The notes beneath the pieces are model-generated. The model saw only the letters and a list, made by a program, of their open reading frames with translations. It searched no databases and was not told where the DNA came from. Positions 1-7,195 of a stretch of 10,310 nt of DNA are shown piece after piece. The translations under genes and the position numbers were made by a program. Source of the DNA: CAG-307 sp964524125 (GTDB lineage: Bacteria; Bacillota_I; Bacilli_A; Acholeplasmatales; Anaeroplasmataceae); the NCBI GenBank assembly GCA_964524125.1, contig CAZGBY010000051.1, forward strand, positions 1 to 10,310, read 5' to 3'. How positions within the stretch are numbered: position 1 is the first letter of the stretch; the number at the start of each line of letters is the position of its first letter.

Positions 1-72
1 AATTCGCTTGGCTTATTAATTGTCATATTGTTCAGTTTTCAAAGACCAACTGCGTTATTTAAACGCTTAAGT
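1..72 (-). other. Leader of an rRNA operon (16S gene lies beyond the left edge)
   Basis: Read on the minus strand, positions 44-29 give CTTTGAAAACTGAACA, a motif well known from leaders and spacers of Firmicutes rRNA operons. Downstream it reads on to GCCAAGCGAATT at the window edge. A small hairpin (GCGTT/AACGC, 52-56 and 62-66) lies near the expected 5' end. Two good promoters directly upstream, and no rRNA gene on that side, argue for a 16S leader rather than a 16S-23S spacer. No part of the mature 16S is visible, so the operon itself is inferred. Confidence 0.75.
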
Positions 73-102
73 AGTATACCATTTTTTAATATACCTTGTC
101 AA
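73..102 (-). promoter_or_regulatory. rRNA operon promoter, proximal (P2)
   Basis: On the minus strand there is a perfect -35 TTGACA (102-97), an 18-base spacer and -10 TATACT (78-73). Transcription would start near 66-68 and run into the CTTTGAAAACTGAACA leader. A further TTGACA (128-123) lies 26 bases upstream in A/T-rich DNA but has no -10 at the right distance. Confidence 0.8.
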
Positions 103-169
103 CAACTTTTTTTGGAAAAAATTGTCAACTTTTTTATGTTGTTAAACCTTTACGTTAGCAACATTTGTA

Positions 170-198
170 ATTTTACTAAATTTATAGTTTCTTGTCAA
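170..198 (-). promoter_or_regulatory. rRNA operon promoter, distal (P1)
   Basis: On the minus strand there is a perfect -35 TTGACA (198-193), a 17-base spacer and -10 TAAAAT (175-170). Tandem promoters before rRNA operons are common in Bacillus and relatives. It lies 97 bases upstream of the proximal promoter. Confidence 0.65.
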
Positions 199-223
199 TA
201 ACCAATTTTATTTTTTTATAAAA

Positions 224-254
224 CTAGCGTGGTATATTAAACACACCACGCTAG
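224..254 (-). terminator. Hairpin terminator after the split zinc-ribbon gene
   Basis: A perfect 10-bp inverted repeat, CTAGCGTGGT (224-233) and ACCACGCTAG (245-254), has an 11-base loop. It begins 13 bases after the stop codon of the minus-strand gene at 268-789. On the minus strand it is followed by TTTTAT, a short imperfect T-run. It separates that gene from the rRNA promoters. Confidence 0.65.
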
Positions 255-267
255 ACATCGTTAACAA

Positions 268-789
268 TTATGAAATATATTCTTCATCATTTTCCTCATT
301 CTCAAACGAAAATTCATTCATTAACCTAACACTAACAAGTAAATCCTCAATCATTTCGTATGCCTTTTCTTTATAATATTTCTTTCTTTTATCACAAAGT
401 CCACTAATAAACTCATCTTTATCTAATAATACAGCCTCCGGCATCTCATTTTTATTTTCTTCAATACCTTTAATTAAAATATCAGAGAATTCTTCTTTTG
501 TTATTTCAGTTGGCATAACGAAATTTTCTTCATTTATTTCATCCTTCTCTTTAAAAATCGTACCACAATCATCACAAATTAAAGTAAGACCATGTTCTTC
601 AAGATTTTTTAGATACTGTTCATCATCATACATATCATACAAAAGTAAATCATTAAAAGCTTTTTTAAAAGAAGTAGGTAATTCTACAGATCCTTCAGCT
701 TCCATAATTTCCTTTATTTTCCCTTTAAATTCATTAAAATCTCCTTCTTTAGAAATTTTATTTGAATGACAGAATGGACATTTATACAT
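268..789 (-). CDS. Small acidic protein with a split four-cysteine zinc ribbon, function unknown
   Basis: I do not recognise this 173-residue protein. It opens with a CPFC pair (C4, C7) and has a second pair, CDDC (C72, C75), in a typical zinc-ribbon knuckle context (ICDDCGTIF). The two knuckles are separated by about 64 residues of acidic, helical sequence, so they could close into one zinc ribbon carrying an insert. The C-terminal half (about 95-173) is charged and helical and ends in a strongly acidic stretch (about 163-171). There is no signal peptide or membrane segment, so it should be cytoplasmic. The ATG is well supported by GGTGAGGTG (803-795) five bases upstream. It follows lemA in the same direction, but a terminator-like hairpin lies between them and I found no clear promoter of its own, so expression may depend on readthrough. 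Real gene: confident; function: unknown. Confidence 0.85.
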   Translation of the reverse strand: MYKCPFCHSNKISKEGDFNEFKGKIKEIMEAEGSVELPTSFKKAFNDLLLYDMYDDEQYLKNLEEHGLTLICDDCGTIFKEKDEINEENFVMPTEITKEEFSDILIKGIEENKNEMPEAVLLDKDEFISGLCDKRKKYYKEKAYEMIEDLLVSVRLMNEFSFENEENDEEYIS

Positions 790-803
790 AAAAACACCTC
801 ACC

Positions 804-827
804 AAAAAAGCTAGCAATTTGCTAGCT
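804..827 (-). terminator. Hairpin plus T-run after lemA; possible attenuator
   Basis: On the minus strand AGCTAGC (827-821) and GCTAGCT (815-809) pair around a 5-base loop and are followed by five T (808-804), a standard intrinsic terminator. It starts 7 bases after the lemA stop codon. The T-run directly abuts the ribosome-binding site of the next gene (803-795), so the same hairpin sits in that gene's leader and should set how much readthrough reaches it. Confidence 0.7.
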
Positions 828-834
828 AGTTTTA

Positions 835-1497
835 TTAAAAGAATACATCCTTAGCTTTTTCTTTTATTTCTTTAGATGTACTAAATGGAATTCTTGTAGT
901 ATATCCTTCCTTAGCTGCTACAATCATCTTAGCTGGCCATTCTTGGATTGCTTTATTCCATTGTAATACACTATCATTATAAACTTCACGAGCTGCAGTT
1001 ATTTCTCTTTGTAAATAAGAATTTTGTTGCATCGCATCTGCAATCTCATTATGAGCTTTTAAATCAGGATAATTTTCAAACGCTACATTAACCTTTCTAG
1101 ATACGCTGTCAAGTGCACCAGAGAAATCATTTCTTTCTAAATCGCTAATATTGCCAGAACGATATTTTGCAAGTTCAGTAAAAGTTGACTTATCAAGCTC
1201 TATAGCTTTATCTAATAATTTAGCACAATTTTGTAATATAATAACTCTTTGTTCTAAATAATTATCAATTTGAGAAGCATTATGTTGAATCTTTTGTTCT
1301 AATTGACGTAAATATTTAGCTGCATTAATCTTTTTAATTAAAAATACAATACCTGGGACAATAAGTAAACACCACATTAATACTTCAAAGATTTTAGAAC
1401 CTACACCAACTTTAACTGGAATTTGTTTATTAATAACATTAATATCTCTTCCTGTTTCACTAACATTCCCTGTCATTTCATCTAATTGATTTGCCAT
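835..1497 (-). CDS. lemA: LemA family membrane protein
   Basis: LemA proteins are small membrane-anchored proteins with a long helical bundle; their molecular role is not settled. This 220-residue protein has one hydrophobic segment (about 36-54) and then long amphipathic helices. Conserved LemA features are visible: NYPDLKA (142-148), the following helix with AAREVYND (168-175), and a C-terminal GYTTRIPF (198-205) resembling the family's end. Unusually, about 35 residues precede the membrane segment; many LemA proteins have it nearer the N-terminus. The ATG lies one base beyond the stop codon of the upstream 612-residue membrane protein, and its ribosome site AAGGAG (1512-1507) lies in that gene's last codons. 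The two should be translationally coupled and may act together. A hairpin terminator follows immediately. Confidence 0.9.
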   Translation of the reverse strand: MANQLDEMTGNVSETGRDINVINKQIPVKVGVGSKIFEVLMWCLLIVPGIVFLIKKINAAKYLRQLEQKIQHNASQIDNYLEQRVIILQNCAKLLDKAIELDKSTFTELAKYRSGNISDLERNDFSGALDSVSRKVNVAFENYPDLKAHNEIADAMQQNSYLQREITAAREVYNDSVLQWNKAIQEWPAKMIVAAKEGYTTRIPFSTSKEIKEKAKDVFF

Positions 1498-1498
1498 C

Positions 1499-3337
1499 TT
1501 ACATTTCTCCTTCTTTATTAAATATTTTATTTAATTTATCCATATCCTCATCATTTAAATCCTCATTTACTAACATTGAGAATAATCCCCTTTCATATAT
1601 TATAGCACTATTCTTACTATATTGTGATAAAAATTCTTTAATTTTATCATTTTTTTGAGTCTTTTGATATTCTTCTTTATTTAAATGAAGATTTTTACTC
1701 TCCATATAAGAAGTCCTTACAACAGGTATATATTCTAGCCAATGTACTGGTACACCATGTATTCTTCCATCTCCACCTAAGGTTGGAATTATATCAACAT
1801 GTTCAATTGTATCGTATGAATATGCATTAATAGCTATTTTATCACTATCACCAATCTTATGTTCAAAATTCGCCTTTATAATACAATCTGTCTTTGAATC
1901 CTTATGAATTAAATGTCTTCTATCAAATCTATTAGCTAAGCTTTCATGTTCATAACTAGTTATATTAGATCTATATGGAATATTATAAATATATTCTCTA
2001 GTTTTAAATTGTTGATAAGCTGGTATGGATAGTAATGGCGCTAATTCAAAATATAAATTCTTAAAATAATTACTGATATAATTTACAAACTTATTTTTGG
2101 CATCTTCAAGATCAAAATTATACAATATTCTTTCATCAAAATTATAATTAAATTTTTGAGAATGATCAGAAATAATATAATTTAACATCTTCTTTTTATA
2201 AAAATAAAAATCATCGCCGTAAGGTTCTTTTGTTTTCATTAGACCCAGTAAATTCTTTTGAGCGAGAGGAGTAAATAAAACTCTAAACTCAACTTCATTA
2301 TCTCTATCGTCACCATTAAATAAAACTTCGAATTCATTATTAGCCATCATAGTAAATGAACCACCATTTTTAGTTGCAAGTTCTTCTTTTTTAGATAACT
2401 GTTTAGTTCCTTTTTTTACGATACTTTGAATTTGCTTTTCACTTTTATTTTTAATATTATTAGGTTCATGGCCAAATGATAAATTAGGTGCGGCTTCACA
2501 TCCATATATTAACCTTGTATCATAATAATATATAGGGGCTGGTTTTGTAACTGATGCTGTCAACGTTTGAGAATGATGAACAGTCCTCGTTCCTTCTTTA
2601 GTATGTGTTGTGGTAGTCCAGTGGATTACTATAGAGCCCACATATGTATGAGGTTGCATTTTCGTGTTATATGTATTTAATATTACAAAAGGATTACCAA
2701 CAATAGAACCTGATCTTACATAATTTACTGATGAATTAATATCATTATTATCAGGTAATTTAAATTTTTCATGTAAATACTGACATTTATCAATATCAAA
2801 AATAGAATCGAGCTTTATAAGCGGAGTTGTAGATTCAATAATTTTATTAGGGATATCATATGTATATAAATTATTTAAAGTTTCCATTTGTAAATATGCT
2901 TTTTCTTTGTATGAATTTGCTTCCTTAAAATAATATTCTTTTTTATTACGTCTATATTCAATTAGCTTATTAACCTTTTTACATATGATTATAATTAATA
3001 TAATACCAATTGCAATTAAGCCAAAACCAATAATACTTTTAACGACCTCATCACAAGAAAATCCATAATATATTAAATATAAAGCATTTAAAAATACAAT
3101 CACTGTTAAAATAGTTAAAATAATTTTAATAGTTCTTCCTTGTTTTTCTAACTTATCATATTTATTAGATAAGTTCAAATTTTCATTATATTTACGAACT
3201 AATAATTTATTTTCTGCCAGATCAACCTTCGATTCTTTTACAAGTTCTTCAAAATAATTCAAACTATTTTGTTTAATCATTTCTTTATACTTTAAATTAT
3301 ATTCAGATAAAGGTTCTAAAATAGAATTATCAGCCAT
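1499..3337 (-). CDS. Large two-TM protein of unknown function, coupled to LemA
   Basis: I do not recognise this 612-residue protein. A charged, probably coiled N-terminal region (1-70) is followed by two hydrophobic segments (about 71-92 and 101-119), a basic stretch, and roughly 480 residues of mixed sequence. That long part includes a beta-like section rich in Thr and His (about 238-265: IHWTTTTHTKEG, then VHHSQTLTAS), a Lys-rich linker (about 294-320), and a C-terminal region ending in KEGEM. Both ends probably face the same side of the membrane. I chose the ATG at 3337: AGGGGATG lies about 8 bases upstream and the likely promoter would start RNA near 3358. A TTG at 3355 is in frame but sits almost at that RNA start. 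The stop is one base from lemA, suggesting joint expression. LemA genes are often found beside other membrane genes, but a shared function here is only inferred. Confidence 0.85.
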   Translation of the reverse strand: MADNSILEPLSEYNLKYKEMIKQNSLNYFEELVKESKVDLAENKLLVRKYNENLNLSNKYDKLEKQGRTIKIILTILTVIVFLNALYLIYYGFSCDEVVKSIIGFGLIAIGIILIIIICKKVNKLIEYRRNKKEYYFKEANSYKEKAYLQMETLNNLYTYDIPNKIIESTTPLIKLDSIFDIDKCQYLHEKFKLPDNNDINSSVNYVRSGSIVGNPFVILNTYNTKMQPHTYVGSIVIHWTTTTHTKEGTRTVHHSQTLTASVTKPAPIYYYDTRLIYGCEAAPNLSFGHEPNNIKNKSEKQIQSIVKKGTKQLSKKEELATKNGGSFTMMANNEFEVLFNGDDRDNEVEFRVLFTPLAQKNLLGLMKTKEPYGDDFYFYKKKMLNYIISDHSQKFNYNFDERILYNFDLEDAKNKFVNYISNYFKNLYFELAPLLSIPAYQQFKTREYIYNIPYRSNITSYEHESLANRFDRRHLIHKDSKTDCIIKANFEHKIGDSDKIAINAYSYDTIEHVDIIPTLGGDGRIHGVPVHWLEYIPVVRTSYMESKNLHLNKEEYQKTQKNDKIKEFLSQYSKNSAIIYERGLFSMLVNEDLNDEDMDKLNKIFNKEGEM

Positions 3338-3365
3338 AATATCATCCCCTAACAAATATAGTTAT

Positions 3366-3395
3366 ATTATAACATTAATATATCTTTTTTGTACA
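3366..3395 (-). promoter_or_regulatory. Promoter of the unknown membrane protein-lemA operon (extended -10)
   Basis: On the minus strand there is a perfect -10 TATAAT (3371-3366) preceded by TGT, making an extended -10 (TGnTATAAT). The weak -35 TGTACA (3395-3390) is at 18 bases. The start near 3358 gives a leader of about 20 bases to the ATG at 3337. Confidence 0.7.
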
Positions 3396-3400
3396 AAAAA
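3385..3400. repeat. 16-bp perfect palindrome over the -35 region
   Basis: TTTTTTGTACAAAAAA is a perfect palindrome centred between 3392 and 3393 and covers the putative -35 hexamer of the downstream operon. It could bind a dimeric regulator, but in DNA this AT-rich it could also arise by chance. Confidence 0.4.
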
Positions 3401-3411
3401 TACCAAACAAA

Positions 3412-3441
3412 AACAATTATTGAAATAAATCAACAATTGTT
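3412..3441 (-). terminator. Terminator after the efp-reductase pair
   Basis: On the minus strand AACAATTGTTGA (3441-3430) pairs with TCAATAATTGTT (3423-3412) as a 12-bp stem with one G-U pair and a 6-base loop, followed by TTTGTTT. The stem begins inside the reductase stop codon. It is AT-rich and the T-run is broken, so termination may be partial. Confidence 0.65.
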
Positions 3442-4184
3442 TAATTACTATTATACTGCCCACCATCAATTCTAATAATTGAATTATTAATATAAGAAGC
3501 ATCATCACTTACTAAAAAAGAAACTAACTTAGCTACTTCTTCAGGTTCGCCAATTCTTCTCACTAATATCTTATCGAGTTCCATTTGCATAAACTCATCA
3601 TCATAATCTTTAACCTCATTAAAAGTATTAATTAATCCTGGCGCAATTGCATTTACTGTTGCGTAAGGTGCAAATTCTATTGCCAAGTTATGAGTAAGTG
3701 AATTAAGTGCAGCTTTAGATGCGTCATATTCAATTCCCATTGGATAGTAAGTATTAATTCCGTTAGTAGATGATATATTAATAACTCTTCCCCATTTACT
3801 TTCCATCATATGTTTTTTAGCTCTTTTTGAAGTCAAAAAAGAACCTATTAAATTAACATCTAATGTTTTTCTAAAGTCATCTACTTTCTTATTATTAAAA
3901 ATATTAGGAATATCAACGGCTGCATTATTAACTAGAATATCTACTCCACCTAGTTCACTTTCTATCTTAGAAAACATATTATCAACTTCAAGTTCATTAG
4001 ATACATCACATTTAATAACTAAAGTTCTAATATTATATTTTCTAATTTCATTTTCTAAAGATAAAGCTTCCTTATAAGAAGTATTATAGTTTATAACACA
4101 ATCATAACCTTTTTTTGCCAATTCTTTAATAATGGCAGCGCCAATACCAATAGCGCTGCCAGTTACTAATGCAACTTTATTCAT
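3441..4184 (-). CDS. FabG-like short-chain dehydrogenase/reductase, coupled to efp
   Basis: This 247-residue protein is a classical NAD(P)H-dependent short-chain dehydrogenase/reductase. It has the cofactor glycine motif TGSAIGIG (8-15), D60 with the following V, NNAA (86-89), an active-site Asn (N111), Ser139, and Tyr153-x3-Lys157 (YDASK), then PGLINT and a C-terminal IDGGQ. Size and motifs fit the FabG (3-oxoacyl reductase) group. I chose the ATG at 4184 because the SDR fold begins there (MNKVALVTG); an in-frame start at 4253 would overlap efp by 65 bases. The ATG lies 4 bases after the efp stop and has only a weak GGTAGAG ribosome site, so translation is probably coupled to efp. B. subtilis YmfI is a FabG-like reductase that completes the 5-aminopentanol modification on EF-P, so a role in EF-P modification is plausible. 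A generic ketoacyl or sugar reductase cannot be ruled out. Confidence 0.9.
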   Translation of the reverse strand: MNKVALVTGSAIGIGAAIIKELAKKGYDCVINYNTSYKEALSLENEIRKYNIRTLVIKCDVSNELEVDNMFSKIESELGGVDILVNNAAVDIPNIFNNKKVDDFRKTLDVNLIGSFLTSKRAKKHMMESKWGRVINISSTNGINTYYPMGIEYDASKAALNSLTHNLAIEFAPYATVNAIAPGLINTFNEVKDYDDEFMQMELDKILVRRIGEPEEVAKLVSFLVSDDASYINNSIIRIDGGQYNSN

Positions 4185-4188
4185 TTGA

Positions 4189-4746
4189 TTAAGCTCTACC
4201 ACAATATGAACCATCAATTGTAGAAATAATAACTTTATCTCCTTCTTTAACAAATTGAGGAACTCTAATTCTTAAACCTGTTTCTACAGTAGCATCCTTA
4301 GTAGATGTTGCAGAAGCGCCTGGTGCTGCAGGTGTAGTTTCAGTAATTACTAATTCTACTTTATCTGGCACATTAATTCCTAATACTTCACTTTCAAAGA
4401 AACGTAAAGATAAATCCATACCTTCTAAAATATAATATTTTAAATCTCCTACAGTATCACTTGAAAGTTCATATGTATCATATGTTTCCATATCCATGAA
4501 ATAGTATACTCCACCTGATTCATAAGAATATTGAACAGCCTTAGTTTCAATAAGAGCTTGTTCAAACTTAGTATTTGTATTAAAGTTTCTTTCAACAATG
4601 TTACCTGATCTTAAATCTTTCATCTTAGTCTTTAAGATAGCAGCTCCTTTACCAGGTTTAACATGCATAAATTCAAGAACAACATAAAGTTTTCCTTCGA
4701 TAACTAATGTTAATCCATTTTTAAAATCTCCAGCTTCAATTGCCAT
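4189..4746 (-). CDS. efp: Translation elongation factor P
   Basis: EF-P binds the ribosome between the P and E sites and relieves stalling at polyproline stretches. The 185-residue length and three-domain layout are standard. The N-terminal KOW-like domain carries the loop HVKPGKGAA, with K33 at the position that is modified in other bacteria. Two OB-type domains follow, ending in the typical VPQFVKEGDKV and DGSYCGRA. The loop is of the Bacillus type (KPGKGAA) rather than the E. coli type. The ATG has AAAAGGAG about 8 bases upstream and a promoter 37 bases further. Its partner gene, a FabG-like reductase, starts 4 bases after its stop. Confidence 0.97.
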   Translation of the reverse strand: MAIEAGDFKNGLTLVIEGKLYVVLEFMHVKPGKGAAILKTKMKDLRSGNIVERNFNTNTKFEQALIETKAVQYSYESGGVYYFMDMETYDTYELSSDTVGDLKYYILEGMDLSLRFFESEVLGINVPDKVELVITETTPAAPGASATSTKDATVETGLRIRVPQFVKEGDKVIISTIDGSYCGRA

Positions 4747-4782
4747 AATAACATTCTCCTTTTATTTATATTTTACTTATTA

Positions 4783-4811
4783 ATTTTATCTTTTTTTTAT
4801 CATAAAATCAA
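4783..4811 (-). promoter_or_regulatory. Promoter of efp
   Basis: On the minus strand -35 TTGATT (4811-4806), a 17-base spacer and -10 TAAAAT (4788-4783) place the start near 4776, about 30 bases before the efp ATG. The DNA from 4747 to 4887 is almost pure A/T; no GC-containing terminator for the upstream CCA gene is visible, so some readthrough into efp is possible. Confidence 0.5.
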
Positions 4812-4887
4812 GTTTTATGTCATTTTATATTATAAATAATATTATTTTATTAATTTTTTTATGTTTTTTATATTAAAAGTATATCTA

Positions 4888-6192
4888 TTATTTAAATCTT
4901 AATAAATAATACTTTTGTGCTTTTTTAATTAAAGTAGATTTATAATTTTGTATATTATTCTCAATCACTTCATTTAATAGATACTCTAACACTTCTTTAA
5001 TTTGCTTATTTTGAAATCCTATTTTTTTCATATCAAAACCATCTACATCTAAATCAGTAACTTTTAAGCATTGATTAGTATTTATAATTTCATCAATTAT
5101 CTTTTTTGAATTATCTATATCTATAATATTTATGATTGTATGACTTTTAGAATCTGCATTTTTAAGTTCTAATAATTTAATGAATAATTCAACATTTTGA
5201 TTAGGCGTATTTGCTAAATTCTTAGCTATACTCTTTTTCGTTAAATTAATAGTATTATCATGATATTTAATCAAATATGTTATTTGTTCTATTTCATTAT
5301 TAGAATACTTTAAATTATGTAAGATATCATAAGCCATATTGCAACCTTTATTTGCATGTAAATAAAAATGACCCACACCATTTTCATCTTGTGTAAATGT
5401 TAAAGGTTTTGCAATATCATGAAGTAGGGCAGCCATTCTTAAAATAGGATCATTTCTTGTATTAGTCACTACTTCTACAATATGATTATAAACATCCATA
5501 TTATGATATTTATTATGTTGATTAAATCCTATACAAGGTTTAAGTTCTTTAATTATAAATGTAATTATATCTTTATATTCGATTAAAATATCTTTAATAA
5601 TTTTTGAAGTTAAGATTAAATCCAATTCTTTTTTAATTCTTTCTTTAGAAATATTATTAAGTAATTCATACATATTATGAATAGCATTATTTGTATTAGA
5701 TTCGATATTAAATTCATATAAAGCTTTAAATCTTATAGCTCTTAAAATTCTTAAAGGATCATCTAAAAAACATTCATAAGGAGTTAAGGCTCTAATTATT
5801 TTATTGTTTATATCTAAAACACCATTATAAGGATCTATAATTTCTTCACTATATGCAATTGAATTTATAGTAAAATCTCTATGTTTTAAATCAGTAACTA
5901 AAGAATTTTCTTCTCTATCTTTATATTTAAATGAAGTAACTTCTACAATATAATTATTAATTTTTATAGAAATAGTATTATGTCTTTCACCATTATTATT
6001 AACTTGTCTAAAATCAGAAAATAATTCTTTTATTTTAGTTGGATTACAGTTAGTTGAAACATCATAATCATTAACTTCTTTATTTAAGATAGTATCTCTT
6101 ATTGCGCCACCAACAATATATGCGTCATAACCATTATATGTTAATATATTTAGTACACGTTTAACTTCGCTAGGTATATTTATATTAATCAT
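4888..6192 (-). CDS. cca: CCA-adding tRNA nucleotidyltransferase with HD domain
   Basis: This enzyme adds or repairs the 3' CCA of tRNAs using CTP and ATP. The 434 residues show the class II order: head motif VGGAIRD (27-33) with catalytic DYD (42-44), HRDFTIN (104-110, motif B), DDPLRILRAIRF (144-155, the nucleotide-choosing motif), and SKERIKKE (182-189). An HD phosphohydrolase-type domain follows, with H258-D259, H279 and H311-D312, and then a C-terminal helical tail (about 376-434) of the type seen in Firmicutes CCA enzymes. Motif B usually starts RRD; here it is HRD, probably tolerated. The ATG (with AAGGAAG upstream) overlaps the end of the preceding nucleotidyltransferase gene by 8 bases, implying coupled translation in the clc operon. 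Confidence 0.95.
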   Translation of the reverse strand: MININIPSEVKRVLNILTYNGYDAYIVGGAIRDTILNKEVNDYDVSTNCNPTKIKELFSDFRQVNNNGERHNTISIKINNYIVEVTSFKYKDREENSLVTDLKHRDFTINSIAYSEEIIDPYNGVLDINNKIIRALTPYECFLDDPLRILRAIRFKALYEFNIESNTNNAIHNMYELLNNISKERIKKELDLILTSKIIKDILIEYKDIITFIIKELKPCIGFNQHNKYHNMDVYNHIVEVVTNTRNDPILRMAALLHDIAKPLTFTQDENGVGHFYLHANKGCNMAYDILHNLKYSNNEIEQITYLIKYHDNTINLTKKSIAKNLANTPNQNVELFIKLLELKNADSKSHTIINIIDIDNSKKIIDEIINTNQCLKVTDLDVDGFDMKKIGFQNKQIKEVLEYLLNEVIENNIQNYKSTLIKKAQKYYLLRFK

Positions 6193-7195
6193 ATTTAAAC
6201 GCTTCCTTATAAAGAGTTAATATTAATTTATTAAACTTATCTTCATCTACTTTATCTGGTAGTAAAGATGTAGTTTTTAAAGAGTCTAATTCTTCTTTAA
6301 GATTATTTAGAAGTAATGTAAAACTTTCTTTCATATAACCTTTTTCATCACGATATTTTCCATTTTTAATATCTAATAGTAATGGTATATGTTCTTCCAT
6401 ATAAGTATGAGCTGTTTTATATTTTAAAATTTCAATTCCCATATAATATAATCTAACTAAGTGCATCATATGTTTATTTAAATGATAATCATCCTTTTTA
6501 TTGTTGCGATGAGATATTGTTTTATTATAACTTTGAAGTACTTGATTTACTTCTTCATTTATTGATTTTAGTTTTTTTACAGGAAAATGACTTAAATTAA
6601 AATCAATATATATTTGAGGAATACCTTCTATATCATTATCAATATATGTTTTAATATCATTTTGTGATAATTTATATTTAGTTTCAAAAGAATTAATCAT
6701 ATTTTCAATAGAATTATTAATATGACGCATTTTATCGAATTCAGTAAGTGTATCTCTTGCAAGAGCGTTTTCTAATCTATTTAATTGAGCGTTTGCATAA
6801 CCACTAAATGAATAAGCTGCTCTTTTAGTTAGAAATAAATCTCTATTTTGCAGTAATACTTTTCCTAAATCTGATAAATATAAATAATGTTCTTCTTTAG
6901 CATAAAGCATTTCTATAATATTGGGATTACATTCACGTACAAGATTCAAAAACTTTTTTAAAGAATAAAGAACTGTATCAGTATTTGTATCATTATATTG
7001 AAGCTCATCATTAAAACCTAAAGATACATCTTTAGTTTCTAAATAAATACCTCTTATATCAATATCTGAATTTTTAGAGTTTGTACCATAAGAATATGAC
7101 CCACCTACTACAAGTAAAATAATTCTATCTTTTAATTTAGGATTAGTTCTTAAAAAATCATATTCTTTAGAATTTATTAATTCTTTAAAATTCAT
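6185..7195 (-). CDS. Predicted nucleotidyltransferase, COG3541/PF10127 (YcgL/RlaP type)
   Basis: This is a polymerase-beta-like nucleotidyltransferase fold. The N-terminal signature GGSYSYGTNSKNSDIDIRG (31-49) has the GS helix and metal-binding D44 and D46. Next come TVLYSLKKFLNLV (about 74-86) and NPNIIEMLY (90-98), and later a helix LNKHMMHLVRLYY (239-251), all typical of the PF10127 family (YcgL in B. subtilis, RlaP in RNA-repair operons). The product nucleotide and substrate are not known for most members; a role in RNA end repair was proposed from gene neighbourhoods. I chose the ATG at 7195, which has AAGGAAGGTG at good spacing; a GTG at 7204 lies inside that ribosome site. It overlaps clc upstream by 11 bases and cca downstream by 8, so three genes form one coupled unit. 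Length is 336 residues. Confidence 0.85.
   Translation of the reverse strand: MNFKELINSKEYDFLRTNPKLKDRIILLVVGGSYSYGTNSKNSDIDIRGIYLETKDVSLGFNDELQYNDTNTDTVLYSLKKFLNLVRECNPNIIEMLYAKEEHYLYLSDLGKVLLQNRDLFLTKRAAYSFSGYANAQLNRLENALARDTLTEFDKMRHINNSIENMINSFETKYKLSQNDIKTYIDNDIEGIPQIYIDFNLSHFPVKKLKSINEEVNQVLQSYNKTISHRNNKKDDYHLNKHMMHLVRLYYMGIEILKYKTAHTYMEEHIPLLLDIKNGKYRDEKGYMKESFTLLLNNLKEELDSLKTTSLLPDKVDEDKFNKLILTLYKEAFKYD

Noticed and set aside
136..164. Imperfect inverted repeat ATGTTGTTAA / TTAGCAACAT between the two rRNA promoters
   Set aside because: One mismatch, AT-rich, no T-run on either strand and no known counterpart in rRNA leaders; could be chance.
3338..3355. TTG start for the 612-residue membrane protein
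   Set aside because: It is almost at the predicted RNA start and has no ribosome site, whereas the ATG at 3337 follows AGGGGATG.
4185..4253. Longer N-terminus for the short-chain reductase starting at 4253
   Set aside because: It would read through the end of efp in another frame and add 23 hydrophobic/basic residues before the SDR fold; the ATG at 4184 matches the family start.
4812..4887. AT-only palindromes (for example AAATAATATTATTT) after cca as a terminator
   Set aside because: No G/C in the stem and no clear T-run in the right place; such strings are expected by chance in DNA of this composition.
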